A stretch of DNA of 64,000 bases from Vulcanimicrobium sp963738465 (GCA_963738465.1 CAVTWP010000001.1:330771-394770); one strand, 5' to 3'. Numbered from the stretch's first letter, positions 38,897 to 47,299 are shown. A program made the numbers and translations. The notes: generated by a model not told the origin, from the letters alone.

Positions 38897-39919
38897 TCAG
38901 TCCAGCAGCGCCAGCACGCGATCCGGCGTGGCGAGCTGCTCGACCGTGCACTGGCGCGGCGCTTTGTCGGTGCGCCAGCGCACCGGGCGGGTACCGTGCC
39001 GAATACGACCCGAGGTGACTTGATCGAACGCCACCTCGAGCACGAGATCGTGCTCGAGCTTGACGTAGGTGCGATCTCGGTCTTCGCCGCGGCTCCAGCG
39101 GCTGGGCGCCGAGTCCGGTGCGCCGCCGGTGAATCCGGGCTCGCCGACGTGCGGCCGCAGGCGTTGGAGCAGCGCCTTCTTCTCGTCCGCGGCGAACGCG
39201 CTGCAGAATCCGATGTAGTCGAGCAATCCTTCGTCGTCGTAGAGGCCGAGCAGCAGCGATCCGATCTGCGTCGTCGAGCCCTTGGCGTAGCGAAAACCGC
39301 CGACCACGCAGTCGGCGGTGCGCACGCGCTTGACCTTGACGGCGGCGTCGCGCGATCCGCTGGCGTACGGCGCGTCCGCGCGCTTGGCGATCACGCCGTC
39401 GAGCGCTCCGCCGACGCGGGCGAACCAGTCGTCGACCACCTTGCGGTCGCGCGTCGCGGGCGAGAGGCGCACGGTCATGCCGTCGAACGCGGCGGCGAGC
39501 GCTTCGAGGCGGCTGCGCCGCTGGGTCAGCGGCAGCTCGACGAGCTCCTCGCCGTCCTCGACCAAGAGATCGAACACGAGGTACCACGCGGGCGTCTTCT
39601 TCGCGAGCATGGCCACCCGGGATGCAGCCGGGTGAATGCGCTGCTGCAGGGCGTCGAACGAGAGCGCGCCCGCCAGCGGCACGACGAGCTCGCCGTCGAG
39701 CACGAAGCGCCGGGCCGACAGCCGCGCCAACGCCTCGGCGATCTCCGGGAAATAGCGTCCCAGCGGCTGTCCCGCCTTCGATTGCAGCGCGACCTCGCGG
39801 CCGTCCCGAAACGCCAGGCAGCGAAAGCCGTCCCACTTAGGCTCGTATTGCCAATGCGGACCGGTCGGGACGTCGGAGACCGCCCGCATCTCCATGGGTG
39901 GGTAGCCGAAGGGGATCAC
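38897..39919 (-). CDS. ATP-dependent DNA ligase (LigC/LigD-ligase type)
   Basis: 340 residues, intact. The adenylation site is K in HWQYEPKWDGFRCLAFRDG (motif I). FVLDGELVVP (motif III), GVIAKRADAPYASGSRD (motif IV) and AAVKVKRVRTADCVVGGFRY (motif V) follow, then an OB-fold domain ending with GRIRHGTRPVRWRTDKAP. It lacks polymerase and phosphoesterase domains, so it is a stand-alone repair ligase. The LigD-type polymerase is a separate gene 166 bp upstream. It likely acts in NHEJ or base excision repair. Confidence 0.92.
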   Translation of the reverse strand: MIPFGYPPMEMRAVSDVPTGPHWQYEPKWDGFRCLAFRDGREVALQSKAGQPLGRYFPEIAEALARLSARRFVLDGELVVPLAGALSFDALQQRIHPAASRVAMLAKKTPAWYLVFDLLVEDGEELVELPLTQRRSRLEALAAAFDGMTVRLSPATRDRKVVDDWFARVGGALDGVIAKRADAPYASGSRDAAVKVKRVRTADCVVGGFRYAKGSTTQIGSLLLGLYDDEGLLDYIGFCSAFAADEKKALLQRLRPHVGEPGFTGGAPDSAPSRWSRGEDRDRTYVKLEHDLVLEVAFDQVTSGRIRHGTRPVRWRTDKAPRQCTVEQLATPDRVLALLD

Positions 39920-40085
39920 GCCGACGTCCTACCCGTCAAACCGCCGCCGGTTCCGGCCGAAGCTCGTTGTGACGGGTGGGTCAGGAGGGAACATTGGTGG
40001 CCATCGGCTGGTGGCAGCCTTCGCGCGCGGCGCGGACGTCTCGACCTCGGCGCTGCAGATGGAAGACGACGCGGCCCGATCGCGT

Positions 40086-41093
40086 TCAGCCGGCGTCGGC
40101 CTTGCGGCGCCTGCTCTTCGCCGGCTGTTCGGGCAGCAGCCGCTCGAGTCGGAGCCGCCCGGTGCGGCTCTTCATCGGCGCCCAGAGGTCGCCGACTCGC
40201 GTGAAGCGCTCGCGCACGTTGTCGAGCCGAAAGTCCTCGATCTCGATCCCGGCCGAGATCTCGTCCCAGGTGACCGGCGTCGAGACCGTCGCGCGCGGGC
40301 GCGCCCGCACCGAGTACACCGAGGCCAGCGTCTTGCCCCAGGCGTTCTGATTGTAGTCGACCAGCACGCGACCCGACGGCCGCTTCGCGATGCGGTACTC
40401 GGCCGTGATGACGTCGGGATGCAACCGCTCCATGGTCTGGGCGAACGCTTTGGCGAACGTCCAGACGTCCTTCTGCCGCGGCCCGCGCTCGATCGGGACG
40501 TAGACGTGGATCCCGGCCGAGCCCGACGTCTTGGCATACGCCGCTATCCCCAGACCCTCGAGCCCTTCATGCACGTGGAGCGCGACGGTCCGAACGGTGG
40601 CGAACGTCGTGCTGCCGTCCTTGACCGGGTCGAGGTCGAAGTGCAGGTAGTCGGGCCGGTCGGTGTCGTCGCAGCGCGAGTACCACTCGTTGAGATCGAT
40701 GCAACCGAGGTTGATCAGCCACAGCAGACCGGCCACATCGTCGATCATCGGAAACGCGATGACGCTCCCCGAACCGTGCTCGATCGAACACGTGCGCAGC
40801 CAGGCCGGCGCATTCGAGGGCGTGCGCTTCATGTAGAAGAACTCGCCGCTCGCGCCGTTGGGATAGCGCTTCATCACCTGAGCGCGGTCTTGCATGTACG
40901 GCACCAAGAACGGCGCGACGTCGGCATAGTACTGGAGCAGATCGCCCTTGGTGGCACCGGTTTCAGGAAAGAAGAGCTTGCGCAGGTTGGTCAGCGCGAC
41001 GTCGCGCCCGCCCGGACGAACGACCACCGCCTCCCGGTCGCGAGGGATCGGGAAGCTCCCGGGTTCAATGTTCGGGGTCGTGCTGCGGGCCAT
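40086..41093 (-). CDS. LigD-type primase/polymerase (stand-alone)
   Basis: 335 residues. TNLRKLFFPETGATKGDLLQ, VMKRYPNGASGEFFYMKR, LLWLINLGCIDLNEWYSRC, the metal-binding HFDLDP, KTSGSAGIHVYVPIE and GRVLVDYNQNAWGKTLASVY are the LigD_Pol (AEP-superfamily) motifs. It fills gaps and adds ribonucleotides at double-strand breaks in NHEJ. No Ku gene is in the window. It shares a strand with the ligase, 166 bp upstream of it, and is divergent from exonuclease III with 17 bp between starts. Confidence 0.93.
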   Translation of the reverse strand: MARSTTPNIEPGSFPIPRDREAVVVRPGGRDVALTNLRKLFFPETGATKGDLLQYYADVAPFLVPYMQDRAQVMKRYPNGASGEFFYMKRTPSNAPAWLRTCSIEHGSGSVIAFPMIDDVAGLLWLINLGCIDLNEWYSRCDDTDRPDYLHFDLDPVKDGSTTFATVRTVALHVHEGLEGLGIAAYAKTSGSAGIHVYVPIERGPRQKDVWTFAKAFAQTMERLHPDVITAEYRIAKRPSGRVLVDYNQNAWGKTLASVYSVRARPRATVSTPVTWDEISAGIEIEDFRLDNVRERFTRVGDLWAPMKSRTGRLRLERLLPEQPAKSRRRKADAG

Positions 41094-41110
41094 GGGAAGA
41101 TTGTAGTATC

Positions 41111-41893
41111 ATGCCGTTCAGGATCATCACCTGCAATCTCAACGGCATCCGGGCCGCGGCGCGCAAGGGCTTCTTCGCTTGGATGGACGCGCAGGACCCG
41201 GACGTCGTGTGCCTGCAGGAGACCAAGGCGCAGGAGCACCAGCTTCCGCCCGAAGCGCTCGACCTCGACCGATTCAACTACGCGTTCGTCGACGCGCGGA
41301 AGAAAGGCTACAGCGGCGTCGCCATCTACGCGAAGCAGGCGCCGGTCTCGATCGTGCGCGGTGTGGGGATGGACGACATGGACGCCGAGGGGCGTTTCGT
41401 CCGGATGAATTTCGAAGGCGGGCTATCCGTCGCGTCGCTGTACGTGCCGTCGGGGACGACCGGCCCGGCGCGCCAAGCCGTCAAAGAGGGCTTCCTCGAC
41501 CGGTTCATTGCCAACCTGGTCCAAATGAAGAACGAGGGTCATCCGTTCGTGATCTGCGGCGATTACAACATCGCCCACCTCGACATCGACGTGTTCAGCG
41601 TGAAGTCGTGCACCGGCGTGACCGGTTTTCTGCCCCAGGAGCGCGGGTGGATGGACGACGTGATCGAGCGCGTCGGTTGGGTCGACGCGTTTCGCGCGGT
41701 GCGGCCGGCCGACACGAAGCAGTTCACCTGGTGGTCGGGCTGGCGCGGTGCCTGGGAGAACAACCTTGGCTGGCGGATCGACTATCAGCTGATCACGCCG
41801 GACCTCGCCTCGCGCGTACGGGCGGCGTCGATCTATCGGGACGAGCGGTTCTCCGATCACGCGCCCGTCACGATAGACTACAGCCTGCCCTGA
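41111..41893 (+). CDS. xth: Exodeoxyribonuclease III (Xth)
   Basis: 260 residues, intact. FRIITCNLNGIRAAARKGFF, VCLQETKAQEHQLPPEALDL, GYSGVAIYAKQAP, VICGDYNIAHLDIDVFSVK, WWSGWRGAWENNLGWRIDYQ and FSDHAPVTIDY are the EEP-family apurinic endonuclease/exonuclease motifs with metal and catalytic residues intact. It cleaves AP sites and degrades 3' ends. Position next to ligase and polymerase forms a repair cluster. Confidence 0.95.
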   Translation: MPFRIITCNLNGIRAAARKGFFAWMDAQDPDVVCLQETKAQEHQLPPEALDLDRFNYAFVDARKKGYSGVAIYAKQAPVSIVRGVGMDDMDAEGRFVRMNFEGGLSVASLYVPSGTTGPARQAVKEGFLDRFIANLVQMKNEGHPFVICGDYNIAHLDIDVFSVKSCTGVTGFLPQERGWMDDVIERVGWVDAFRAVRPADTKQFTWWSGWRGAWENNLGWRIDYQLITPDLASRVRAASIYRDERFSDHAPVTIDYSLP

Positions 41894-41935
41894 GCTTCGT
41901 CGAAGGGAGCTGTCCTGAGCTCGGGTCAGGACTTC
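41888..41935. repeat. Dispersed repeat copies in the xth - DUF6496 spacer
   Basis: ccctgagcttcgtcgaagg (from 41888, overlapping the xth stop) followed by tgtcctgagctcgggtcagg is a full plus a partial copy of the repeat seen at 1361. The second part overlaps the DUF6496 stop codon. Confidence 0.6.
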
Positions 41936-42483
41936 TTGCGCGGAACCTTCTTGCCGGAGCGTCGTGCTTCGGAGAGCCCGATCGCGATCGCCTGTTTGCG
42001 GCTCTTCACCTTGCCGCCCTTACCGCCGGGACCGCTGCGCAGCTTGCCGCGCTTGTACTCGTGCATCTCTTCGCGGACGTTCTCGCCCGAGGACCGGCTG
42101 TACTTGCGCGAGCTCTTCTTGCGCCCGCCCTTCTTGCGGCCACCGGTGCTCTTCTTGCGACCGCCGGTGCTCTTCTTGCGACCGCCGGTGCTCTTCTTGC
42201 GACCGCCGGTGCTCTTCTTGCGACCGCCGGTGCTCTTCTTGCGACCGCCGGTGCTCTTCTTGCGGCCGCCGGTCTTCTTGCGGCCGCCGGTCTTCTTGCG
42301 GCCCCCGGTCTTCTTGCGGCCGCCGGTCTTCTTGCGGCCGCCGGTCTTCTTGCGGCCCCCGGTCTTCTTGCGGCCGCCGGTCTTCTTGCGGCCGCCGGTC
42401 TTCTTGCGGCCGCCGGTCTTCTTGCGGCTGCCGGTCTTCTTGCGTGACGTGCTTTTCTTGCGCGTAGTCGAACGGGTCGCCAT
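41926..42483 (-). CDS. Lysine/arginine-rich repeat protein with C-terminal DUF6496-like domain
   Basis: 185 residues from MATRSTTRKKSTSRKK, with an excellent ribosome site (AAGGAGG) upstream. The first two thirds are about nine GRKKTG hexapeptides followed by six GRKKSTG heptapeptides. The C-terminus (GENVREEMHEYKRGKLRSG, VKSRKQAIAIGLSEARRSGK) matches DUF6496. The highly basic tail resembles histone-H1-like bacterial proteins (HctB, Hc1-like), so DNA or RNA binding is likely but unproven. The count of repeats may vary among strains. Antisense frames of Ala/Leu repeats are shadows. Confidence 0.8.
   Translation of the reverse strand: MATRSTTRKKSTSRKKTGSRKKTGGRKKTGGRKKTGGRKKTGGRKKTGGRKKTGGRKKTGGRKKTGGRKKTGGRKKSTGGRKKSTGGRKKSTGGRKKSTGGRKKSTGGRKKSTGGRKKGGRKKSSRKYSRSSGENVREEMHEYKRGKLRSGPGGKGGKVKSRKQAIAIGLSEARRSGKKVPRKKS
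42130..42450. repeat. Coding minisatellite, 21-bp and 18-bp units
   Basis: On the plus strand the unit ccgccggtgctcttcttgcg (21 bp) recurs about six times at 42140-42262, then an 18-bp version (ccgccggtcttcttgcgg) about nine times to about 42435. Unit lengths are multiples of three, so slippage changes the repeat number without shifting the frame of the lysine-rich protein. Slight sequence differences (cgacc/cggcc) mark sub-blocks. Confidence 0.9.
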
Positions 42484-42547
42484 CGGCAATCCCTCCTTTC
42501 CCGTCTGCGTACCCGCCTTGGCGCCGAATCGAAACCGCCGAGCATCG

Positions 42548-44371
42548 TTAGCTCGGCGGGCTGATTCGCACCAGCGGCGCGACGCGCGCGGCTTCGACCA
42601 CGAACTCGACGGCGGTCGCGACGGTCCGTTCGACGTCGTTGCGCTCGGTGTCGAGGACGAGATCGGGCGCCTCGGGGACGTCGTACGGCGCGTCGACGCC
42701 GGTGAACCCCGTGATCTCGCCGGCTCGCGCCCGCCGGTACAGCTGCTTGCGATCGCGCGCCTCGCATACCGCCGGCGAAGCTGCGACGTAGGCCTCGCGA
42801 AACGTGTCACCGACGATCTCGCGCGCCAGCGCGCGGTCCCGCGCCGACGGGGAGACGAGCGAGATCAGCGCGATCGTTCCGCTGCCGGCCAGCACTTTGC
42901 CGACCTCGGCGGCGCGGCGAACGTTCTCGCGCCGGCCCTCGTCGGAGAAGTCCAGATCGCTGTTCAGGCCGAGCCGCAACGTGTCGCCATCGAGCGCGTA
43001 GACCTGGTAGCCGCGCGCAAACAACTCGCGCTCGACCTGCATCGCGATCGTCGTCTTGCCCGCGGCCGGTAAGCCGGTGAGCCACAACACGAGACCGCGA
43101 TGAGCGTTGCGGTCGTCCCGCTGCTCCGCGCTGACCAAGTGCGGCGACCTGAAGACATTGGCGCCCTGCGGTTGGAAGCGCTCGGCGCGAGCCGCCGCGA
43201 TCGGCCGGCCGGAGCGCGCGATCGCACAGCGCTCGCCCCAGTCCAGCGCAACCGGAACCGCGGTCCGCAGTGCCAGCGAGTAGATCATGCCGCGCGACGC
43301 GAGGCCGTGCGTCGCGGTCGCGAGCGTGCGCGGATCGATCGCGTCGCGGATCGCGACGACCTGCGCCGAGACGTCGGCGGTGCCCGCGCGCAGCCGCAGG
43401 GCCTCGCCGACGTGCGGCGGGTCGCGGTCGAACCAGCAGGCGCGCACTTCAAGGGCCCGGACCGAGACCGGCGGATCGTTCTCGTGCGACAACACATCGC
43501 CGCGGTCCACATACACGGGCGCGTCGAACACGACCGCCGCCGGCCGACCCGCATCGACTTCGCAGGGATCGGCCGGCCAGCCGCGCAGCGCCGCGACGCG
43601 CGCGCTCTGGCCGGCCGGCGAGAGGCGCACCATGTCGCCGACGCGCAAGCGTCCGCTGCGGACCGTTCCCACCGCAAGGCGGTCATCACCGCGCCGGTAC
43701 ACGTCCTGCACCCACATCCGCAACGGGTCTCCGGTTGCCGATTCCCTTCGCTGCGCGATCGTGGCGATGAGCTCGGCCAGCACCGGTCCGTCATAGTGCA
43801 CCCGCTGCGACCGGTGAACGACGTTGTCACCGTCGCGCGCTGAGACCGGCACGGTCGCCGACACCGGCACGCCGACCGCCTCGAGCGCACTCCGCGCGGC
43901 TCGGCCGACCGCCTCGATCCGCGCCTCGTCCTGCACCGCGTCGATCTTGTTCACCGCGACGATGACGCGGTCGATGCCGAGCAGCCCGAGCAGATAGGCG
44001 TGGCGGCGCGACTGGTCTTCAACCCCGCGTTCCGCGTCGACCACGAAGATCGCCGCGTCGGCGTCGCCGGCCCCGGTCATCGCGTTGGCCAAGAACTCTT
44101 CGTGACCCGGCGCGTCGATGATCGCATAGCGCCGGTCGCCGAGGCGCAGCCAGACGCGCGTCGTGTCGATCGTGACGGCCTGATCGCGTTCGTCCTGCAG
44201 CGAGTCGAGCGCGAACGACCATTCCGGCTCCAGGCCGCGGCGCCGGCTGCCGGCGACGATCTCGTCGAGGCTCGCCGGCGCCAGCGATCCGGTGTCGAGC
44301 AGCAGCCGGCCGATCAGCGTCGACTTGCCGTGATCGACGTGTCCGAGAACGACCACCCGAAGATCGCTCAC
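42548..44371 (-). CDS. cysNC: Bifunctional sulfate adenylyltransferase subunit 1 / APS kinase (CysN-CysC fusion)
   Basis: 607 residues starting at a GTG that overlaps the cysD stop (GTGA). The N-terminal GTPase has LGHVDHGKSTLIGRLL, IDAPGHEEFLANAMTGAGDA and VNKIDAVQDEAR. Beta-barrel domains follow. From about residue 430 the APS kinase begins: RGLVLWLTGLPAAGKTTIAM, LDGDTLRLGLNSDLDFSDEG, GEITGFTGVDAPYDVPEAPD. It makes APS and PAPS for sulfate assimilation or sulfation. It is intact. Confidence 0.95.
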   Translation of the reverse strand: MSDLRVVVLGHVDHGKSTLIGRLLLDTGSLAPASLDEIVAGSRRRGLEPEWSFALDSLQDERDQAVTIDTTRVWLRLGDRRYAIIDAPGHEEFLANAMTGAGDADAAIFVVDAERGVEDQSRRHAYLLGLLGIDRVIVAVNKIDAVQDEARIEAVGRAARSALEAVGVPVSATVPVSARDGDNVVHRSQRVHYDGPVLAELIATIAQRRESATGDPLRMWVQDVYRRGDDRLAVGTVRSGRLRVGDMVRLSPAGQSARVAALRGWPADPCEVDAGRPAAVVFDAPVYVDRGDVLSHENDPPVSVRALEVRACWFDRDPPHVGEALRLRAGTADVSAQVVAIRDAIDPRTLATATHGLASRGMIYSLALRTAVPVALDWGERCAIARSGRPIAAARAERFQPQGANVFRSPHLVSAEQRDDRNAHRGLVLWLTGLPAAGKTTIAMQVERELFARGYQVYALDGDTLRLGLNSDLDFSDEGRRENVRRAAEVGKVLAGSGTIALISLVSPSARDRALAREIVGDTFREAYVAASPAVCEARDRKQLYRRARAGEITGFTGVDAPYDVPEAPDLVLDTERNDVERTVATAVEFVVEAARVAPLVRISPPS

Positions 44372-45183
44372 ATGTACCCGCCGGTGCGCAGTCGTTCGAA
44401 CGAGGCCTCGCTTTCGTGGTCCATCGTGCGGCCGGCGCGCTCGGGTTCGCGCGTGGTCGCGAGCTCTTCGACGATCGCGTCGATCGTCGAGGCGTCGCTC
44501 GCGACGGGGACGGTGATGTTCTTCTCGCCCAGCGACCGGTAGCGCAGGCCGTCGCGCGCGAGGTACAGCGACACGAACGGGATCGCTTCGCGCCGCGTGT
44601 AGCACCACACGTCGAGCTCGGTCCAGCCCAGCAGCGGATGGACGCGCACGTGCGCTCCGTGCGGGATCTCGCTGAGCGTGTAGCCCCAGAACTCCGGCGG
44701 CTGCTCGCGCACGATCCAGCCGCCGTCGGCCGCGCGCGGGCTCACCGTGCGCTCCTTCGCGCGCGTCGGCTGCTCGTCGCGTCGAATCCCCACGAACACC
44801 GACCGATACCCTTCGCGCCCGAGGAGCGCGGCCAACCCTGCGGTCTTCCGCGCCGCGGCGCGCGCCCGCGGCGGCAAGCTCGGGTCGCACTTTTCTTCAG
44901 GTGGGCAGAGCTCGATGCGCAGGTCGAGCTGCCAGTCGCGCGCGATCCGATCGCGAAACGCGTACACCTCGGGCAGTTCCATGGCGGTGTCGAGCTGCAC
45001 GACCGGCAACGGAATCTCGCCGATGAACGCTTTGCGCATCAGCCACAGCAGCGCGGTGCTGTCCTTGCCCATCGACCACAGGACGCAGCACGGCTCGAAC
45101 AGGCGATACGCGTCACGAATGACGGCGATCGCCTGCGCCTCGAGCTCGTCGAGGTCGGGGGCGCCTTGCTCGCCGCTGCTCAT
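44368..45183 (-). CDS. cysD: Sulfate adenylyltransferase subunit 2 CysD
   Basis: 271 residues from MSSGEQGAPDLDELEAQAIA. The PP-loop CCVLWSMGKDSTALLWLMRK, PVVQLDTAMELPEVYAFRDR, GIRRDEQPTRAKERTVSPR and HPLLGWTELDVWCYTRREAI are CysD motifs. It couples with CysN to make adenylylsulfate from ATP and sulfate. It starts the cysD-cysNC operon. A terminator separates it from the upstream porin gene, so it needs its own promoter in the 50 bp before the ATG or upstream. Confidence 0.94.
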   Translation of the reverse strand: MSSGEQGAPDLDELEAQAIAVIRDAYRLFEPCCVLWSMGKDSTALLWLMRKAFIGEIPLPVVQLDTAMELPEVYAFRDRIARDWQLDLRIELCPPEEKCDPSLPPRARAAARKTAGLAALLGREGYRSVFVGIRRDEQPTRAKERTVSPRAADGGWIVREQPPEFWGYTLSEIPHGAHVRVHPLLGWTELDVWCYTRREAIPFVSLYLARDGLRYRSLGEKNITVPVASDASTIDAIVEELATTREPERAGRTMDHESEASFERLRTGGYM

Positions 45184-45235
45184 CACGGTCCGCTTCTGCA
45201 CGCGCAACCGCAAACTCCGCTCGAACCGGCCGGCG

Positions 45236-45275
45236 CGAAAAGAAGAGCCTCGCCCGACGAAACGTCGCGCGAGGC
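45236..45275 (-). terminator. Intrinsic terminator after the porin gene
   Basis: On the minus strand, gcctcgcgcgacgtttcgt pairs with the following cgggcgaggc (stem 7 bp, a mismatch, then 4 bp), and the hairpin is followed by TCTTCTTTT. It lies between the porin stop (45297) and the cysD start. Confidence 0.8.
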
Positions 45276-45296
45276 CCTTAACGCTCAGCCGGCGGG

Positions 45297-46838
45297 TCAG
45301 AACGTGACTTTGAGGCCCGTCGAGAACCCTTCGAGGCGGCCGCCGGCATAGCAGTGCGGTCCCGTGTAGCTGACCGGCGGAGTCACGGTCGCGTCGAAGG
45401 CCGAGAGCGGCGTCGCGTCGTGGCAATCGGTCGTGACACCGCGTCCGCCCGCCCCGAGATCGTAGTGCGCCGCCGCATGGTTGAGCGTCAACGCCCAGTC
45501 GGTGTACCAGGACACGTGCCGGTTGAAGGCGTGCTTGTAGGCGATCGTATAGAGGTTCGCCATGTTGTCGGGATTCGCGCCGCCCGACGTGTTGTGCTGG
45601 CCGGGATCACCGGGCGTCGGATTCGCGCGCGCCCAGCCGAAGTTGATGTCGTTCGAGGCCGACAGCCGCTGGGTCATCGCTAACCAGAAACCATTGCGCG
45701 TGCGCTCGTTCTGGTATTGCAGATAGGCCGGATCGAAGCGCGTCAGGTTCTCGTAGATCGCGTCGACCGTCGTCCCCTTGGCGATCCGGAACTGACCGCC
45801 GACCTTCCACGCCTGCTCGTCGACCGTGTCGTTCGGGTCGAGGTTGGCCAAGTCGCTCGTGCGGTTGACCTTCTTGTGCAGCTCGTAGGCGCCGGTCAGG
45901 TAGACCGGGCCGTGATCGTAGACCAACGCCGTGCTCCACGCGGCCCCGAACGCGCCGTCGTTGCACTGCGGCGGCAGGGCGCCGCTGCCGGGGATGTTGC
46001 CGCCGGCGCAACTCGACTCGCCGGCCGAGATGTTGCCGTCGTCGAAGGAGCGGTTCTGTCCGGGTGCCGCCAGGAACGAGAACGTGAAGTGCCCCATCTG
46101 GGGCGAGTCGTACCACAGCGCGTGGTCGAAGCGCGTGCCGAACTCGACCCGGTTGTCGCCGCCGCTATTGCCCATGATCACCGAATAGTCGCCGAGCTCG
46201 GCGCTGAACGGGTTCATCCGCGCGGTCGCGGTCTTGTAGGGCGCGTCGGTCTTGCCGATCCTGAACGTGCCGGCTTTGTTCGTGACGCCGATGTAGCTGT
46301 TGCGCGAGGTCAATCCGCCCTTGACGACGGTATCGCTGTTGCTGTTCGTGTTGACGGTTCCCGACGTCGACGACACGTCGATCTGCGTCTCGAGCTGATA
46401 CACGAGCCCGCTGAGCGGCCCGAGCTTGTGCACACCTCGAACGCCGATGTACGAGAGGTTCGTCGAGACCGCCGACAAGTAGCCGACGTTGCCGACCGGA
46501 CTGCCCACGCCCGGATAGAACTTCCGCAAGCCTTTCGTCGTGTCGTCGAACGAGAGGTCCAAGTTCCCGTAGACCTGCACCGCCTCGCCGCCGATCAGGA
46601 ACGTCGTTGTGCCGGGTCGGACCATGACGGGCGTGCCGGCCGCGGGTTTGGGAGCCGGCGCCGGAGCCGGTTGGAGGGACTGCTGTGTCCGCAGGAGATC
46701 CAGTTGCGCCTTTACCGCGTCCAACTGGGCCTGGAGCGCATCGATCTTCGCTTGCGTCGCCGCGTCTTGGGCATTCGCGGCGCCGGTCATGGACAACGTG
46801 AAAATGGCGGCTAAGAGAATCCCTGTCAGCTGCTTCAT
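45297..46838 (-). CDS. Outer-membrane porin (Gram-negative type)
   Basis: 513 residues. Signal peptide MKQLTGILLAAIFTLSMTGA cleaved near ANA; then a coiled coil (AKIDALQAQLDAVKAQLDLL) and Pro-rich linker; then a 16-strand-like barrel with FLIGGEAVQVYGNLDLSFDD, SRNSYIGVTNKAGTFRIGKT and repeated aromatic/Gly strands, ending in FSTGLKVTF with a terminal Phe. This is the general porin family and shows that the cell has an outer membrane. The N-terminal coiled coil resembles porins with periplasmic trimer stalks. Confidence 0.88.
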   Translation of the reverse strand: MKQLTGILLAAIFTLSMTGAANAQDAATQAKIDALQAQLDAVKAQLDLLRTQQSLQPAPAPAPKPAAGTPVMVRPGTTTFLIGGEAVQVYGNLDLSFDDTTKGLRKFYPGVGSPVGNVGYLSAVSTNLSYIGVRGVHKLGPLSGLVYQLETQIDVSSTSGTVNTNSNSDTVVKGGLTSRNSYIGVTNKAGTFRIGKTDAPYKTATARMNPFSAELGDYSVIMGNSGGDNRVEFGTRFDHALWYDSPQMGHFTFSFLAAPGQNRSFDDGNISAGESSCAGGNIPGSGALPPQCNDGAFGAAWSTALVYDHGPVYLTGAYELHKKVNRTSDLANLDPNDTVDEQAWKVGGQFRIAKGTTVDAIYENLTRFDPAYLQYQNERTRNGFWLAMTQRLSASNDINFGWARANPTPGDPGQHNTSGGANPDNMANLYTIAYKHAFNRHVSWYTDWALTLNHAAAHYDLGAGGRGVTTDCHDATPLSAFDATVTPPVSYTGPHCYAGGRLEGFSTGLKVTF

Positions 46839-47171
46839 GTGAGAACTTCCTCCGGCGATACTTGGCGGCGCCGAGTGTGTGCTTCCAAGAGACCGTACCG
46901 AGTAGCCCTAAGCCTGCTACCGGTATTTTGTATAACGTATGCCGAGTTTTGCATGCCGACTTCGAGCGGAGGCTTGCTTTTCCTCGGGGGCGGCCATCAC
47001 GGAGTTCGACCTGCTTGCCTGCGAGCCGGAGTGACAACCGTCCCGGGGCGCGAAAGCCGGCGGATTTCCGGAACGTCTCGCCGCCCGATCAAGGTCAGTT
47101 TCGGCCGGGTCGCTACGCGCGAGCTGACGGGAGGGCGGCAGTTCGACGGCGCGAACCGGGTCAGGTCGCCG
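46839..47171. other. Leader/promoter region between porin and tRNA-Phe
   Basis: 333 bp between the divergent porin and tRNA-Phe genes. On the minus strand a weak -10-like TATACA (46929-46934) lies about 90 bases before the porin ATG, and a ribosome site GCCGGAGGAAG lies just upstream of it. No known riboswitch pattern was recognised. The part next to the tRNA should hold its promoter. Open frames here are unconvincing. Confidence 0.35.
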
Positions 47172-47244
47172 GCCGAGATAGCTCAGTTGGTAGAGCACAG
47201 GTCTGAAAAACCTGGTGTCGGCAGTTCGATTCTGCCTCTCGGCA
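47172..47244 (+). tRNA. tRNA-Phe (GAA)
   Basis: 73-nt cloverleaf: acceptor GCCGAGA/TCTCGGC with discriminator A, D arm GCTCAGTTGGTAGAGC, anticodon arm CAGGT-CTGAAAA-ACCTG (anticodon GAA), variable GTGTC and T arm GGCAG-TTCGATT-CTGCC. No CCA is encoded. The 3' half is the left attachment site of a genomic island. Confidence 0.97.
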
Positions 47245-47259
47245 CATTCCGAAACCCCG
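47200..47259 (+). repeat. Left attachment repeat (attL) at tRNA-Phe 3' half
   Basis: The 60 bp starting ggtctgaaaaacctggtgtc and ending gaaaccccg recur at 51002-51061 with one mismatch (ctgAaaa versus ctgGaaa). They cover the tRNA-Phe anticodon arm to the 3' end plus 15 bp of flank. This is the typical site used by tyrosine recombinases. Confidence 0.88.
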
Positions 47260-47288
47260 TCGTTGCAAGACTCTGGCGGGGTTTCTTG
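47251..47288 (+). terminator. Terminator of tRNA-Phe
   Basis: gaaaccccg (47251-47259) pairs with cggggtttc (47277-47285) around a 17-nt loop, followed by a short T run (ttcttgc). The right island end has an equivalent hairpin. Confidence 0.75.
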
Positions 47289-47299
47289 CTTCCCGGCGC

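Noticed and set aside
42130..42450. CRISPR-like array in the 18/21-bp repeats
   Set aside because: Units are contiguous without spacers and code in frame for a basic peptide repeat.
41926..42810. Long antisense frames made of LLATAG/PPVLFLR-type repeats across the minisatellite
   Set aside because: They are shadows of the lysine-rich repeat gene, which has the strong ribosome site and a conserved C-terminus.
46839..47171. Riboswitch (SAM, c-di-GMP or cobalamin) in the porin leader
   Set aside because: I compared the leader with the core motifs I know for these classes and none fits.
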